Source of the DNA: Streptomyces sp. S465
Lineage (GTDB): Bacteria; Actinomycetota; Actinomycetes; Streptomycetales; Streptomycetaceae
NCBI RefSeq assembly: GCF_026898115.1
Contig: NZ_CP114036.1
Location: 1,736,001-1,800,000, forward strand
Length of the DNA: 64,000 bases
Direction of reading: 5' to 3'
Part shown: positions 34,700-43,192 of the stretch, piece after piece
How positions within the stretch are numbered: position 1 is the stretch's first letter
How the letters are laid out: each line of letters starts with the position of its first letter
Made by a program: the position numbers and the translations under genes
Notes under the pieces: model-generated
Told to the model about the DNA's origin: nothing
Seen by the model: only the letters and a program-made list of their open reading frames with translations
Database searches by the model: none

Positions 34700-35317
34700 A
34701 TGGCCTATGACGCGGAGGACACCAGACGGCGGATCTTCGCCGCCGCCACCGCCGAGTTCGCCGAGTACGGCCTCGCGGGGGCCAGGGTCGGCCGGATCGC
34801 GACCGCCGCCAGGGCCAACAAGCAGGCCATCTACCTGTACTACGGGAGCAAGGAGCAGCTGTTCGCCGCCGTCCTGCGGGCGAAGCTGGAGGAGGTCCGC
34901 GTCTCCATCTCCTTCGATCCCGACGCGGTGGCCGAGTCGGTCGGGCAGCTCTTCGACTGGTACCAGGAGCACCCGGAGCTGATCAGGCTGCTGCTGTGGG
35001 AGGCCCTGGAGGCGTCCGGCGAACCGGACGGGAGCGAACCGGATGAGAGCGAACGGGAGCGCCGCGCCGGTTTCCGCGCGAAGGCGCACCATCTCGTGGC
35101 CGGCGGCGTGGTCCGCCACCTCCCCGAGGACGCACGCGTCCGCGCCGCCCAGGACCTGCTGTTCACCTTCATGGGACTGATCGCCTGGAACTTCGCGGTG
35201 CCCAAGATGTGCCGCATGATGCTGGACGAGGAGACCGACCGGGCCGCCCTGGCCCGCCGCCGCGCAACGGTCGTCGACGTCGCCCGCAGGCTCGCCGCTC
35301 CCCAGGACACCCGCTGA
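34700..35317 (+). CDS. TetR family transcriptional regulator
   Basis: ATG 34700 begins MAYDAEDTRRRIFAAATAEF and gives 205 residues. The helix-turn-helix reads GARVGRIATAARANKQAIYLYYGSKEQLF. A -10-like TTTAAT lies 8 nt upstream, so the message may be leaderless and the second AACC-N4-GGTT box overlaps the promoter. The longer frame from 34640 would pass through that promoter and is rejected. Confidence 0.87.
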   Translation: MAYDAEDTRRRIFAAATAEFAEYGLAGARVGRIATAARANKQAIYLYYGSKEQLFAAVLRAKLEEVRVSISFDPDAVAESVGQLFDWYQEHPELIRLLLWEALEASGEPDGSEPDESERERRAGFRAKAHHLVAGGVVRHLPEDARVRAAQDLLFTFMGLIAWNFAVPKMCRMMLDEETDRAALARRRATVVDVARRLAAPQDTR

Positions 35318-35358
35318 GCGGGGTCCCGGAGCGGAAACCGGCTTTGGCGCGCAAACGG

Positions 35359-35387
35359 GAGCCGGTACCGCGTTGCGGTACCGGCTC
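35359..35387. terminator. Bidirectional terminator between TetR and aztD
   Basis: GAGCCGGTACCGC and its perfect complement flank a GTT loop. It lies between convergent genes (TetR stop 35317, aztD stop 35411). Confidence 0.75.
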
Positions 35388-35410
35388 GCGGCGGCCGCGG
35401 GGGCGTGGGA

Positions 35411-36616
35411 TCAGTGGTCCGCGACGACGCCCGACAGCTCGTTGGTGCTCTTCGGCAGGGTCACGGACGCGAGTTTCTCGCCCGATGCGAGGTCGATGGC
35501 GTGCACTTGGCGCTTGCTCGGTTCGGACACGTAAGCGGTGTGGTCGCGGACGAAGAGGGTGGGCCTGGTCTGCTGCCAGTCCAGCGGCTCCTGCCACTCG
35601 TCCACGGCCGGGATCTTCTTGTCCACCTTGCCCGTTTCCGGGTCGATGACGTGCAGGACGCCGTTGGTGCCGAGGACGAGCGCCTCGCCGTGGGGGCCAC
35701 GGGCGAGCGAGCGGAACGAGTAGCTGGTGCCCAGGTCGACCAGGCGCAGCCGCGCGGTCTCGGTGTTGATCAGCGACACGCGGTTCGGCCGCTCCAGCTC
35801 CGCCTCCGGGTCGGTCTTGTAGTCGCCCAGGAGAATCGGCGACTCCTCGCTGCCCGCCTGGTTGCCGATGCGGCCGTAAGGGTCGGGGGCGTCGGCCTTG
35901 GTGAACTCACCGTCCTTGTAGATCAGGACGCCGTCCTCGCAGCCGACCGCGACGGCCTCGCCCTTGGCCGCGGCTTCGCCGTGCACACCGGGGCAGTTCT
36001 CGCTGCGCCTGGTCTCCTTGTTGTGCTTGTCCAGGACGAGGACGCCGGTGCGCTTCTCCTCGTCGCCGAGGGTGGTGAGGAGTTCGCCGTCGCTCAGTTC
36101 GATGGCGACGCCGTGGTGCGGCTCGGCGGAGGTGTAGGTGCGCCCCTCCGGCTTCTTGCCGCTGCCGAGGTCCTCGGGGTCGAAGACGTTCACCTGGCCG
36201 GTGCCGTCGGTGAACAGGACCGTCCGGCCGGCGTGCCGTACCACGTGGCCGGGCTTGGCACCCTCGTACCGGATGTCGGTGAGGGTCTGTTCGGCGGCGT
36301 TCATGACGCGGAAACCGCTGTCGGTGGAGACGATGACGTGGGAGTCGTCGCCCGCGGGGTTGACGCGGTTGAAGCCGGGCAGCTCGATCGTCCTGGCCAG
36401 CTCCAGGCTCTTGCCGTCCAGGACGTACAGTCCGCCGTCGAACGTGGCGACCAGCGGGTCCTTGATCTCGGCGGCGCTGGTGCCCGGTGTGTCCTTCGCC
36501 TTCGCGCCGGAGGAGTCGGAGGAGGTGTCCTCGCCGCCGCAGGCGGTCAGGACCGCGGACATCGCCAGGGCGAGCGCCGTCCCCGTGAGGGCTCTTGTAC
36601 CTATCGGGTTGTTCAC
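35411..36616 (-). CDS. aztD: Zinc metallochaperone AztD-type lipoprotein
   Basis: The 401-residue protein has a lipoprotein signal with TACGG and then a beta-propeller-like body rich in short repeats (GGLYVLDGKSLELARTIEL, DGTGQVNVFDPEDL, GVLHVIDPETGKVDK). Several His residues (GHVVRHAG, AEPHHGVAIE) fit the AztD family, periplasmic chaperones that hand Zn(II) to AztC. It is encoded directly downstream of aztC with 43 bp between them. Anchored outside the membrane. Confidence 0.83.
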   Translation of the reverse strand: MNNPIGTRALTGTALALAMSAVLTACGGEDTSSDSSGAKAKDTPGTSAAEIKDPLVATFDGGLYVLDGKSLELARTIELPGFNRVNPAGDDSHVIVSTDSGFRVMNAAEQTLTDIRYEGAKPGHVVRHAGRTVLFTDGTGQVNVFDPEDLGSGKKPEGRTYTSAEPHHGVAIELSDGELLTTLGDEEKRTGVLVLDKHNKETRRSENCPGVHGEAAAKGEAVAVGCEDGVLIYKDGEFTKADAPDPYGRIGNQAGSEESPILLGDYKTDPEAELERPNRVSLINTETARLRLVDLGTSYSFRSLARGPHGEALVLGTNGVLHVIDPETGKVDKKIPAVDEWQEPLDWQQTRPTLFVRDHTAYVSEPSKRQVHAIDLASGEKLASVTLPKSTNELSGVVADH

Positions 36617-36659
36617 CGGTGTGTTCCTTTCCGGGCCGCCGGGTGGCGGCGTCAGGTGG

Positions 36660-37625
36660 TCAGGCGTCGGTCAGGCCGTCGGCCATGGCGGTGGTGTTGG
36701 CGCGCATCATCTCCAGGTAGGTGCCGGCGCCCTTGCCCTTCTCCGTCAGCGACTCGGAGTAGAGCTCGACGACGCGCACCCCGCCGCCCAGTTCGGTGCG
36801 CAGCACCTCGGCCAGCCGGTTGGGCTGGGAGGAGTCGGCGAAGACGGTGCGCACCCCGGCCTTTCGCATGGCCTGGGTGAGTGAGCGCAGATCGGAGGAG
36901 CTGGGGGACGCCAGCGTGGTGCCGCTCGGGATCACCGCGCCGATCACCCGGAAGCCGAAGCGTTCGGCGAGGTAGCCGAAGACGTGGTGGTTGGTCACCA
37001 GCGCGCGCCGCTCCCGGGGGATGCGGTCGAAGGACCTCTCCATCCAGGTGGTGAGGCCGGCGAGGCGTTGGCGGTAGCGGGCGGCGTTGTGCCGGACCGC
37101 TTCCTCGTTCACGCCGTCCACGTGCTCGATCACCCGCTCGGTGATCAGGCCGGCGGCCTCGCGCACCCGGTCCGGGTCGGTCCAGAAGTGCGGGTCGGGC
37201 TGCCCGGTCCCCTCCTCGGGCCCGCCGTCGTCGTGTGCCTGGAAGGTGAGCGGGTGCACCGCCTTGCCGACCTCGAAGGTGGCCACCCCCGACGCGCGGG
37301 CGGCGTCCACATGGCGCAGCACGTTCTCCTCCAGCCCCAGCCCGTTGAAGACCACGAGATCGGCGCGCTCCAACTCGGCGGCCTGCACGGCCGACAGGCC
37401 GAAGGAGTGGGGGTCGGCGTTCGGCTTCATCAGGACGCTGACCTCGGCTTCGTCGCCGACGATCTCCCGGGTGATGTCGCCGAGGATGTTGGTCGTCACC
37501 ACGACCCGCGGCTGGTGGCCACCGCTGGTACAGGCGGTGGCGAGACCGGCCGGGACCAGGGCGAGCAGGACCAGCAGCAGGGTGCGCGCCCGCGTCGCGC
37601 GCGCCGCTTTCGTCGGCGTCCTCAT
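36660..37625 (-). CDS. aztC: Zinc ABC transporter substrate-binding lipoprotein
   Basis: The 321-residue cluster A-I binding protein begins with a lipoprotein signal (LVPAGLATACTSGG). Likely zinc ligands are visible: His in PNADPHSFGLS, His in VTNHHVFGYLAERFG, and the FADSSQPN loop. The His-rich loop of ZnuA is short here (AHDDGGPEEGTGQPDPHFW), as in AztC. Its start overlaps the stop of the upstream AztD-like gene by 4 nt. Confidence 0.88.
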   Translation of the reverse strand: MRTPTKAARATRARTLLLVLLALVPAGLATACTSGGHQPRVVVTTNILGDITREIVGDEAEVSVLMKPNADPHSFGLSAVQAAELERADLVVFNGLGLEENVLRHVDAARASGVATFEVGKAVHPLTFQAHDDGGPEEGTGQPDPHFWTDPDRVREAAGLITERVIEHVDGVNEEAVRHNAARYRQRLAGLTTWMERSFDRIPRERRALVTNHHVFGYLAERFGFRVIGAVIPSGTTLASPSSSDLRSLTQAMRKAGVRTVFADSSQPNRLAEVLRTELGGGVRVVELYSESLTEKGKGAGTYLEMMRANTTAMADGLTDA

Positions 37626-38860
37626 CGTCCGGTCTCCACCATCAGGGCCGGCGCGATGTCCAGGTCGAAGGAGCGCGCGATGCGCAGCTTGTCGTTGTAG
37701 TCGATCTCGTACACCCGTCTGCCCGACGGGTCGTTGAGGTAGGCCCGGCTGCGGTCGACCTCGATGACCGGTCCGGCGGCCCCTTCGGCGCCGGCCTCGG
37801 GGACGTCCGCCAGGAGCGGTTCGGTCCTGGACACCTGTTCACCGGTGGCGGTGTCGTAGCCGTGGAGTGCTCCGTCGGACTCCAGGACGAGCAGCGGGGA
37901 GCCTTCGCCCGCGGTGTTGGCCGCGACGACGGGCCCGGTCCCCACCCGCGTCCATGCGCGCTCCGTGACGTCCAGGACCCACACGGCCCGGTCCCCGGCC
38001 GGCGCCGTGAGCGTGTCGCTGCCGGGGCGGAGGCGGAAGGCCGTGGCCCGCTCCCGCTCGGGCACGTCCTCGCCGTACGGAATCCGCTCCGCCGTGAACG
38101 TGCCGTCGGACTCCCGGACGAGCAGCGCGCCGTCCGCGCATCCGAGCACCACTCCGCGCCGGGTGACGGCGTCGCCGCGCGGGTCCTCGCACTCCGCGTC
38201 CAGTGTCGCGACGCGCTTGCCCGCGCGGTCGTGCACCACGACCTTCGTGGCCCCGCCGGTGTCGGTGAGGGCGAGCAGATGCTCCGCGTACGGCACGACG
38301 GCACCGGCGTGTGTGCCGGGCAGTGTGCGGGACGATCCGGCCTCGCCCTTCTCCAGGCCGGCCCGCCGGTAGAGGCGGGTCCGGCCGTCCCGGCCGGTCA
38401 CCGCGGTCACGGCGGCGTCGCTGCGGACCCGGGTGCCGGGGCCGCCGGGGAGCCGGCCGACGTCGCGTATCGCCGCGCGGTAGTAGTGCACATGGTCGCC
38501 GTGGTCCACCATCCAGGCGCCGGTGTCCAGGACCCGGGTGTTCCCCGCGGTGTGGAAGTAGCCGAACCGGCCGTCGGTGGTGAGTTCGGCGGTGCCCGTC
38601 GTCCGGGATGTCCGGTGGCGCTTTCCGGTGATCAGGTCGAGTACCCGGGTGTCACCGGTCTTCGGATCGCTGAGCACCAGTCTCGACTGCTGCTCGGCGG
38701 CCTCCTGCGCCCCTTCGACATACCCGTGGGGGGTGGATGAGGAGGGGCTGGTGGCCGGCGCGGCCGCGTCGTCGTCCTGGCCGGCGCAGCTCGTGGCGCA
38801 CAACGCGACGAGCACGAGCGCGGCCGGCGTCCAGGCGGTGGGCTTTCTTCGGAGCTTCAA
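37622..38860 (-). CDS. Second AztD-like propeller lipoprotein
   Basis: A TTG at 38860 with GAGGA upstream gives 412 residues starting KLRRKPTAWTPAALVLVALCATSC, a lipoprotein signal. The body has propeller-type repeats (DRAVWVLDVTERAWTRV, GALHGYDTATGEQVSR, AYLNDPSGRRVYEIDYND) and the His-rich phrase MVDHGDHVHYYRAAIRD. It is a diverged relative of the AztD gene two genes downstream. Having two such proteins around one aztC is unusual; this one may bind zinc through the D-H-G-D-H-V-H cluster. Confidence 0.75.
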   Translation of the reverse strand: MKLRRKPTAWTPAALVLVALCATSCAGQDDDAAAPATSPSSSTPHGYVEGAQEAAEQQSRLVLSDPKTGDTRVLDLITGKRHRTSRTTGTAELTTDGRFGYFHTAGNTRVLDTGAWMVDHGDHVHYYRAAIRDVGRLPGGPGTRVRSDAAVTAVTGRDGRTRLYRRAGLEKGEAGSSRTLPGTHAGAVVPYAEHLLALTDTGGATKVVVHDRAGKRVATLDAECEDPRGDAVTRRGVVLGCADGALLVRESDGTFTAERIPYGEDVPERERATAFRLRPGSDTLTAPAGDRAVWVLDVTERAWTRVGTGPVVAANTAGEGSPLLVLESDGALHGYDTATGEQVSRTEPLLADVPEAGAEGAAGPVIEVDRSRAYLNDPSGRRVYEIDYNDKLRIARSFDLDIAPALMVETGR

Positions 38861-38904
38861 GGGAATGTCCTCGGGATCGGCGAAGGAGTGTGCTCGGGGT
38901 GCGC

Positions 38905-39759
38905 TCAGCCGGTGGTCCGGGCGGGGGCGGCGGTGCGGCCCGCGCGGCGGTGGCGGAGGCCCGAGGCCAGGTGGGAGAGGAAGAACAGGCTCACCGCGAG
39001 GGCCGAGACGGTCGCACCGGCCGCGGTGCTCAGGTGCCAGGACAGCAACAGGCCGCAGAACGTGGCGGTCATGCCCAGCAGCGCCGCCAGGACCATGACG
39101 CCGCGCACGCTGCGCGCCCATGGCAGCGCGGCCGCCGGCGGGGCGATGAGCAGGCCGAGGACCAGCAGCGTCCCGACGATGTGGAAGGAGGCCACGATGG
39201 CCAGCGCCAGCAGTCCCAGCAGCACACAGTGGGCCAGCCGGGGGCGCAGGCCGAGCGTCCGGGCCTTGCGCGGGTCGAACGCCAGGGCGAGGAAGGCCCG
39301 GTGGCCGAGGACCGAGACGGCCAGCGCCAGCAGCAGTGCCAGGCCCAGGAGCGCCAGGTCCTGTTCGCGCACGGCGAGGACGTCACCGAAGAGGAAGCCG
39401 GTCAGGTCCACCGCGAAGGACTGCGAACGCGACACGATGATGACGCCGAGCGACAGCATGCCCACGAAGAGCAGGCCGATCCCGGTGTCCTGGGACAGCC
39501 TCGGGGCGCGGCCGAGCGCGGTGACTCCTGCCGTCATGACGGCCGCGCTCACCACCGCCCCCACCAGCAGGTTGCCGCCGAGCAGCGCGGCGAGCGCGAC
39601 TCCCGGCAACAGCCCGTGGGACATGGCGTCGCCGAGGAAGGCCATCCCCCTGAGCACCACCCAGGTGCCCGCCAGGGCGCAGATCGCCGACACCAACATC
39701 CCGCCCCACAGGGCTCTTTGCACAAAGGTCGCCTCAAAAGGGCCCGTCAACCACTCCAC
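38905..39759 (-). CDS. aztB: Zinc ABC transporter permease
   Basis: The 284-residue membrane protein starts at GTG 39759 and has 7-8 hydrophobic segments typical of the ZnuB/AztB group; GMAFLGDAMSHGLLPGVALA is the family signature. A -10-like TAGTGT on the minus strand (39768-39773) lies 8 nt before the GTG, so the message is likely leaderless. It is divergent from aztA with only 23 bp between the two start codons. Confidence 0.87.
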   Translation of the reverse strand: MEWLTGPFEATFVQRALWGGMLVSAICALAGTWVVLRGMAFLGDAMSHGLLPGVALAALLGGNLLVGAVVSAAVMTAGVTALGRAPRLSQDTGIGLLFVGMLSLGVIIVSRSQSFAVDLTGFLFGDVLAVREQDLALLGLALLLALAVSVLGHRAFLALAFDPRKARTLGLRPRLAHCVLLGLLALAIVASFHIVGTLLVLGLLIAPPAAALPWARSVRGVMVLAALLGMTATFCGLLLSWHLSTAAGATVSALAVSLFFLSHLASGLRHRRAGRTAAPARTTG

Positions 39760-39767
39760 ACCCGCAC

Positions 39768-39789
39768 ACTACAATGAAAATCATGTTCA
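39768..39789. promoter_or_regulatory. Zur box over divergent aztA/aztB promoters
   Basis: TGAAAATCATGTTCA (39775-39789) matches the palindromic Zur box of actinobacteria. A consensus -10 TACAAT (39770-39775) for aztA and TAGTGT for aztB touch it, so zinc-loaded Zur would block both promoters. Confidence 0.75.
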
Positions 39790-40511
39790 ATACAGTCTCG
39801 CCGACCGCCGCCCGGGACCGGACGCCCCGCGTCCGCATCACCGAGCTGTACGCCGGCTATCCCGGACGCCCCGTTCTGCACGGACTCAGCGCCGACATAC
39901 CGGCATCGGCCACGACGGCGCTCATCGGTCCGAACGGAAGCGGGAAGTCCACGCTGCTCGGCGTCATGGCGGGGGTGCTCGAACCCACCTCGGGAGAGCT
40001 GCGGAGCGACGGGGACCGGCCACCGGCGTTCGTTCCCCAGCGCGGTGCCGTCGGTGACGCGCTGCCGCTGACGGTCCGGCAGACCGTGGAGATGGGGCGC
40101 TGGGGTGAGCGCGGACCGTGGCGCCGGCTGACCCGGCGGGACCGCGCGACGGTGGAGGCCGCGATGGAACGGCTGGGCATCTCCGGCCTCGCGACCCGGC
40201 AACTCGGAGAGCTGTCGGGCGGACAGCGTCAGCGCGCCCTGATCGCCCAGGGGCTCGCCCAGGAGTCGGATCTGCTGCTGCTGGACGAGCCGACCACGGG
40301 ACTGGACCCCGAGGCCAGGGACCGGATCGCCGCGCTGCTGGGGGAATTGGTCGCCGACGGGGTGACGGTCGTCCAGGCCACACACGACCTGGAGGCCGCG
40401 CGCGCGGCGGACGCCTGTCTCCTGCTCCGCGACGGACACCTGGTGGGACAGGGCAGCCCCGAGCGGCTTCTCACCCCCTCGACACTCGCCCAGGTCTGGC
40501 AACCGGCCTGA
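39783..40511 (+). CDS. aztA: Zinc ABC transporter ATP-binding protein
   Basis: The ATG at 39783 is preferred: the TACAAT box at 39770-39775 would start transcription there, and it overlaps the ATG at 39774. The protein is 242 residues with Walker A GPNGSGKST, signature LSGGQRQR and Walker B LLLLDEPTTGLD. It energises AztB for zinc import. A strong terminator lies 34 bp after the stop. Confidence 0.87.
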   Translation: MFNTVSPTAARDRTPRVRITELYAGYPGRPVLHGLSADIPASATTALIGPNGSGKSTLLGVMAGVLEPTSGELRSDGDRPPAFVPQRGAVGDALPLTVRQTVEMGRWGERGPWRRLTRRDRATVEAAMERLGISGLATRQLGELSGGQRQRALIAQGLAQESDLLLLDEPTTGLDPEARDRIAALLGELVADGVTVVQATHDLEAARAADACLLLRDGHLVGQGSPERLLTPSTLAQVWQPA

Positions 40512-40545
40512 CGCCACGGGTACGTACGCCACGGGTACGTACGCC

Positions 40546-40582
40546 ACGGCCGGGGCGGCTGGTCCCAGGCCGCCCCGGCCGT
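40546..40582. terminator. Bidirectional terminator after aztA
   Basis: ACGGCCGGGGCGGC (40546-40559) pairs perfectly with 40569-40582 around a 9-nt loop, between convergent genes. Two tandem copies of CGCCACGGGTACGTA precede it. Confidence 0.75.
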
Positions 40583-40625
40583 CGTATCCGCGCCGACGGG
40601 CGCGGACAAGGTGGTGGCCACCGGG

Positions 40626-41990
40626 CTAGCGCACCGCCTCGGAGACGGTCGGCGCGGTGCGGGGCGACGGCGGCAGCGCGGCACGGTCCGCCTCTTCCCT
40701 CGCCGCCGCGTCCCAGGTCTCCTGGGTCGTCAGGGTCGCGACCAGGCCCAGCAGTCCATAGACGCTGAACAGGGCGGCGGGCCCGGCCCAGCCGGTGGCG
40801 GAGTAGAGCGCGGTGGCGATCATGGGGGTGAAGCCGGAGACGACCGCGGAGAGCTGGTAGGCCAGCGACGTTCCGGCGGTGCGCGTCTTGGTGGCGAAGA
40901 GTTCGGAGAACCAGGCGCCCTGGACACCGGCCAGGGAGTTCTGGCAGACGGCGTAGCTGACGGCGAAGGAGACCAGGACCAGGGCGGCGGTCTCGGTGTT
41001 GACCAGCAGGAACATCGGAACGCCCCACAGCAGCGTCACCACGCAGCCCAGCAGGTACACCGGGCGGCGCCCCACCCGGTCGGACAGCCGCCCCCACAGC
41101 ACGGTGGCGGCGATGCCGAGGGCCGAGGCGGCCACCAGGGCGGTGAGGCTGACATTGCCCGAGACATCGGGTGCGTCGCCGTCGTCCAGGTAGGACAGCA
41201 CGAAGGTGACGGAGACGGCGTAGCCCGCGGTCTCCGCGCACCGGAGGCAGAAGGCGCGCAGCACATTGTGCCAGTCCTCGCGGAGGACCTCCAGCAGCGG
41301 GTTCTTGGCGACCTCGCCGGACTGCTGGATCTGCTGGAACTCGGGCGACTCGTCGATCTTGAGCCGGATGAGGATGCCCACGACGATCAGGACCGCGCTG
41401 AGCAGGAACGGCACGCGCCACGCCCAGGTGTCGCTCAACGTGTGGGTGCTGAAGAGGAACGCGAGGTTGGCGAGCAGCAGCCCGACCGGGAAACCTGCCT
41501 GGGTGATGCCCGTGTACAGGCCGCGCCGGCGCCAGGGCGCGTGCTCGAACGTCATCAGGATCGCCCCGCCCCATTCGGCGCCGAAGGCGAGTCCCTGGAT
41601 CACGCGGACGGCCACCAGCAGGATCGGCGCCCAGGTCCCGACCATCTGATAGGTGGGCAGACAGCCGATCAGGACGGTGGCGATGCCCATGATGAGCAGC
41701 GAGCCGACCAGGACGGGCTTGCGGCCGATGCGGTCTCCGAGATGGCCGGCGATGATGCCGCCCAGCGGACGGGCGGCGAAGCCGATGCCCAGCGTCGCGA
41801 ACGACAGGAGCGTCGCGGACATGGGGTCCGAGTCGGGGAAGAACACATCACCGAAGTACAGGGCGGCGGCCGTACCGAAACCGATGAAGTCGTAGGTCTC
41901 GATGGTCGCGCCGATCCCGCATCCCACTGCGACTCTCAGGCGCTCGGGCGACCCCTGGGCCGCCTGGTCCGACGGTATGAAGCCGGCCAT
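40626..41990 (-). CDS. MFS metabolite:H+ symporter (MHS family)
   Basis: ATG 41990 follows a perfect AAGGAGGAT ribosome site and gives 454 residues; the extension to 42044 is rejected. The N-terminus VGCGIGATIETYDFIGFGTAAALYF and the loop GHLGDRIGRKPVLVG are MHS signatures. The C-terminal 25 residues are hydrophilic. A TGTTAACAGTC site 71 bp upstream links it to the neighbouring GntR regulator, so it likely imports the compound processed by the isomerase-SDR operon. Confidence 0.87.
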   Translation of the reverse strand: MAGFIPSDQAAQGSPERLRVAVGCGIGATIETYDFIGFGTAAALYFGDVFFPDSDPMSATLLSFATLGIGFAARPLGGIIAGHLGDRIGRKPVLVGSLLIMGIATVLIGCLPTYQMVGTWAPILLVAVRVIQGLAFGAEWGGAILMTFEHAPWRRRGLYTGITQAGFPVGLLLANLAFLFSTHTLSDTWAWRVPFLLSAVLIVVGILIRLKIDESPEFQQIQQSGEVAKNPLLEVLREDWHNVLRAFCLRCAETAGYAVSVTFVLSYLDDGDAPDVSGNVSLTALVAASALGIAATVLWGRLSDRVGRRPVYLLGCVVTLLWGVPMFLLVNTETAALVLVSFAVSYAVCQNSLAGVQGAWFSELFATKTRTAGTSLAYQLSAVVSGFTPMIATALYSATGWAGPAALFSVYGLLGLVATLTTQETWDAAAREEADRAALPPSPRTAPTVSEAVR

Positions 41991-42060
41991 ACCGATCCTC
42001 CTTGATCGTGGGCGGGGCGACTGTCCCGAACCGAAGCCAGCCATCCCTGTCGGCTGTCGT

Positions 42061-42072
42061 CTGTTAACAGTC
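42061..42072. promoter_or_regulatory. GntR operator copy A, upstream of MFS
   Basis: CTGTTAACAGTC contains the perfect palindrome CTGTTAACAG. It differs by one base from copies at 43069 and 43125. Confidence 0.65.
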
Positions 42073-42277
42073 GAGAGCGATGCTGTGCCCCGAAGGAAGC
42101 GGTGTCAACCCTTCCGGCAGCGGAATCTGCGACGCCACCTCGGGCGATCGACGGGGTGGGGCCGGCCGCCGCGGGGAGCGGACGCGCCGCCGTAGCCTCT
42201 CCGCAGCCTCTTCGAGCCCGGCCGTCAGCGGCTCTGGCTCTCTCGCGGGAGACCGCGCTGGAGGTCCCGTTGGCGAC

Positions 42278-43015
42278 CTAGCCGGAAACCTCGCTCGAGA
42301 CGCCGTCGGAGACATCGCCGGAGACATCGTTGGAGACATCGTCGGAGACCTCGCGTCCGAGGCCGAGCCGGCGCACGGCAGAGGTCATGTGCGTGTGCAG
42401 GACCTTCTGGGCCGCCGCCGCGTCCCCGCGTTCGATCGCGTCGACGATCGGCACATGGGCCGACGCGGACATGGCCACCTGACGGTACTCCTCCGCGGCG
42501 CTCACGATCACCACACGGATCGGCCCCTCCAGGTGGCGCCACGTCCTGAGCAGCATCGAGTTGCCGGAGAGCTCACAGAGCAGCAGATGGAAGGCGAGGT
42601 CCGCCTCGACCTTCACCTCGAGGTCCGCACCCTCCTCGGCGGCCCGCATGTGCTCCAGAGCCCCGCGCAGGGCCTCGGCGGCCGCTTCCCGCCGCGCCGA
42701 CGCGACGATCTGCGCCACCGCGAGGCTCTCCAGCGCCTCCCGGACCTGGAACAGCTCACCGACCTCCGTCGGAGTGAGCCGCGAGACCCGCAGCATCCCC
42801 CGCGAACCCGCGGTGACCAGCCCTTCCTGCTGGAGGTGGCGCAGGGCTTCGCGCACCGTGCCACGGCTCACGGACAGCCGCTCGGCGATCTCCACTTCGC
42901 CGAGGTGATCACCTGGGCGGTACTGCCCCGTGGTGATGGCCGTGCGCAGCGCCGCGAGCGCGCGCTCACGCAGCGTCATCGTGCGGGTGAGACTGGAAAG
43001 CGCCTGACCAGCCAC
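42278..43015 (-). CDS. GntR family (FCD) regulator of the MFS/isomerase locus
   Basis: The 245-residue protein starts at GTG 43015; an ATG at 42979 (MTLRERALAALRTAI) is the alternative start. The winged helix reads GEVEIAERLSVSRGTVREALRHL and a helical FCD domain follows with metal-type His residues (AFHLLLCELSGN, HMTSAVRRL). The last 23 residues are a degenerate VS-D/N-DVSG repeat encoded by tandem 12-mers, an unusual acidic tail. Three operator copies mark its likely regulon. Confidence 0.86.
   Translation of the reverse strand: MAGQALSSLTRTMTLRERALAALRTAITTGQYRPGDHLGEVEIAERLSVSRGTVREALRHLQQEGLVTAGSRGMLRVSRLTPTEVGELFQVREALESLAVAQIVASARREAAAEALRGALEHMRAAEEGADLEVKVEADLAFHLLLCELSGNSMLLRTWRHLEGPIRVVIVSAAEEYRQVAMSASAHVPIVDAIERGDAAAAQKVLHTHMTSAVRRLGLGREVSDDVSNDVSGDVSDGVSSEVSG
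42290..42360. repeat. 12-bp tandem repeats at the 3' end of gntR
   Basis: About six imperfect copies of GGAGACATCGTC occur here. They encode the VSDDVSNDVSGDVSDG-type tail of the regulator; length variation would stay in frame. Confidence 0.7.
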
Positions 43016-43068
43016 GATAGGGCCCCCTTCGGCTACACGAACGATCAGCGTAGCGCAGAGGTGTCACG

Positions 43069-43141
43069 TGTTGACAGTCGGCAGCCGAGGCGGAGGCTCC
43101 CGTTCGGGTCTCACCAACGTTGACTGTTGACAGTCAACGTT
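43069..43141. promoter_or_regulatory. GntR operator copies B and C
   Basis: TGTTGACAGTC occurs at 43069-43079 and 43125-43135. The second lies inside a perfect inverted repeat with 11-bp arms AACGTTGACTG (43116-43126) and its complement (43131-43141) around TTGA. B is 54 bp upstream of gntR and C is 51 bp upstream of the isomerase gene. Confidence 0.75.
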
Positions 43142-43192
43142 ACGGGACCGTAAATGGTCGTGACACCGAGAAGTAAGAGCGAGGTGATCCCC

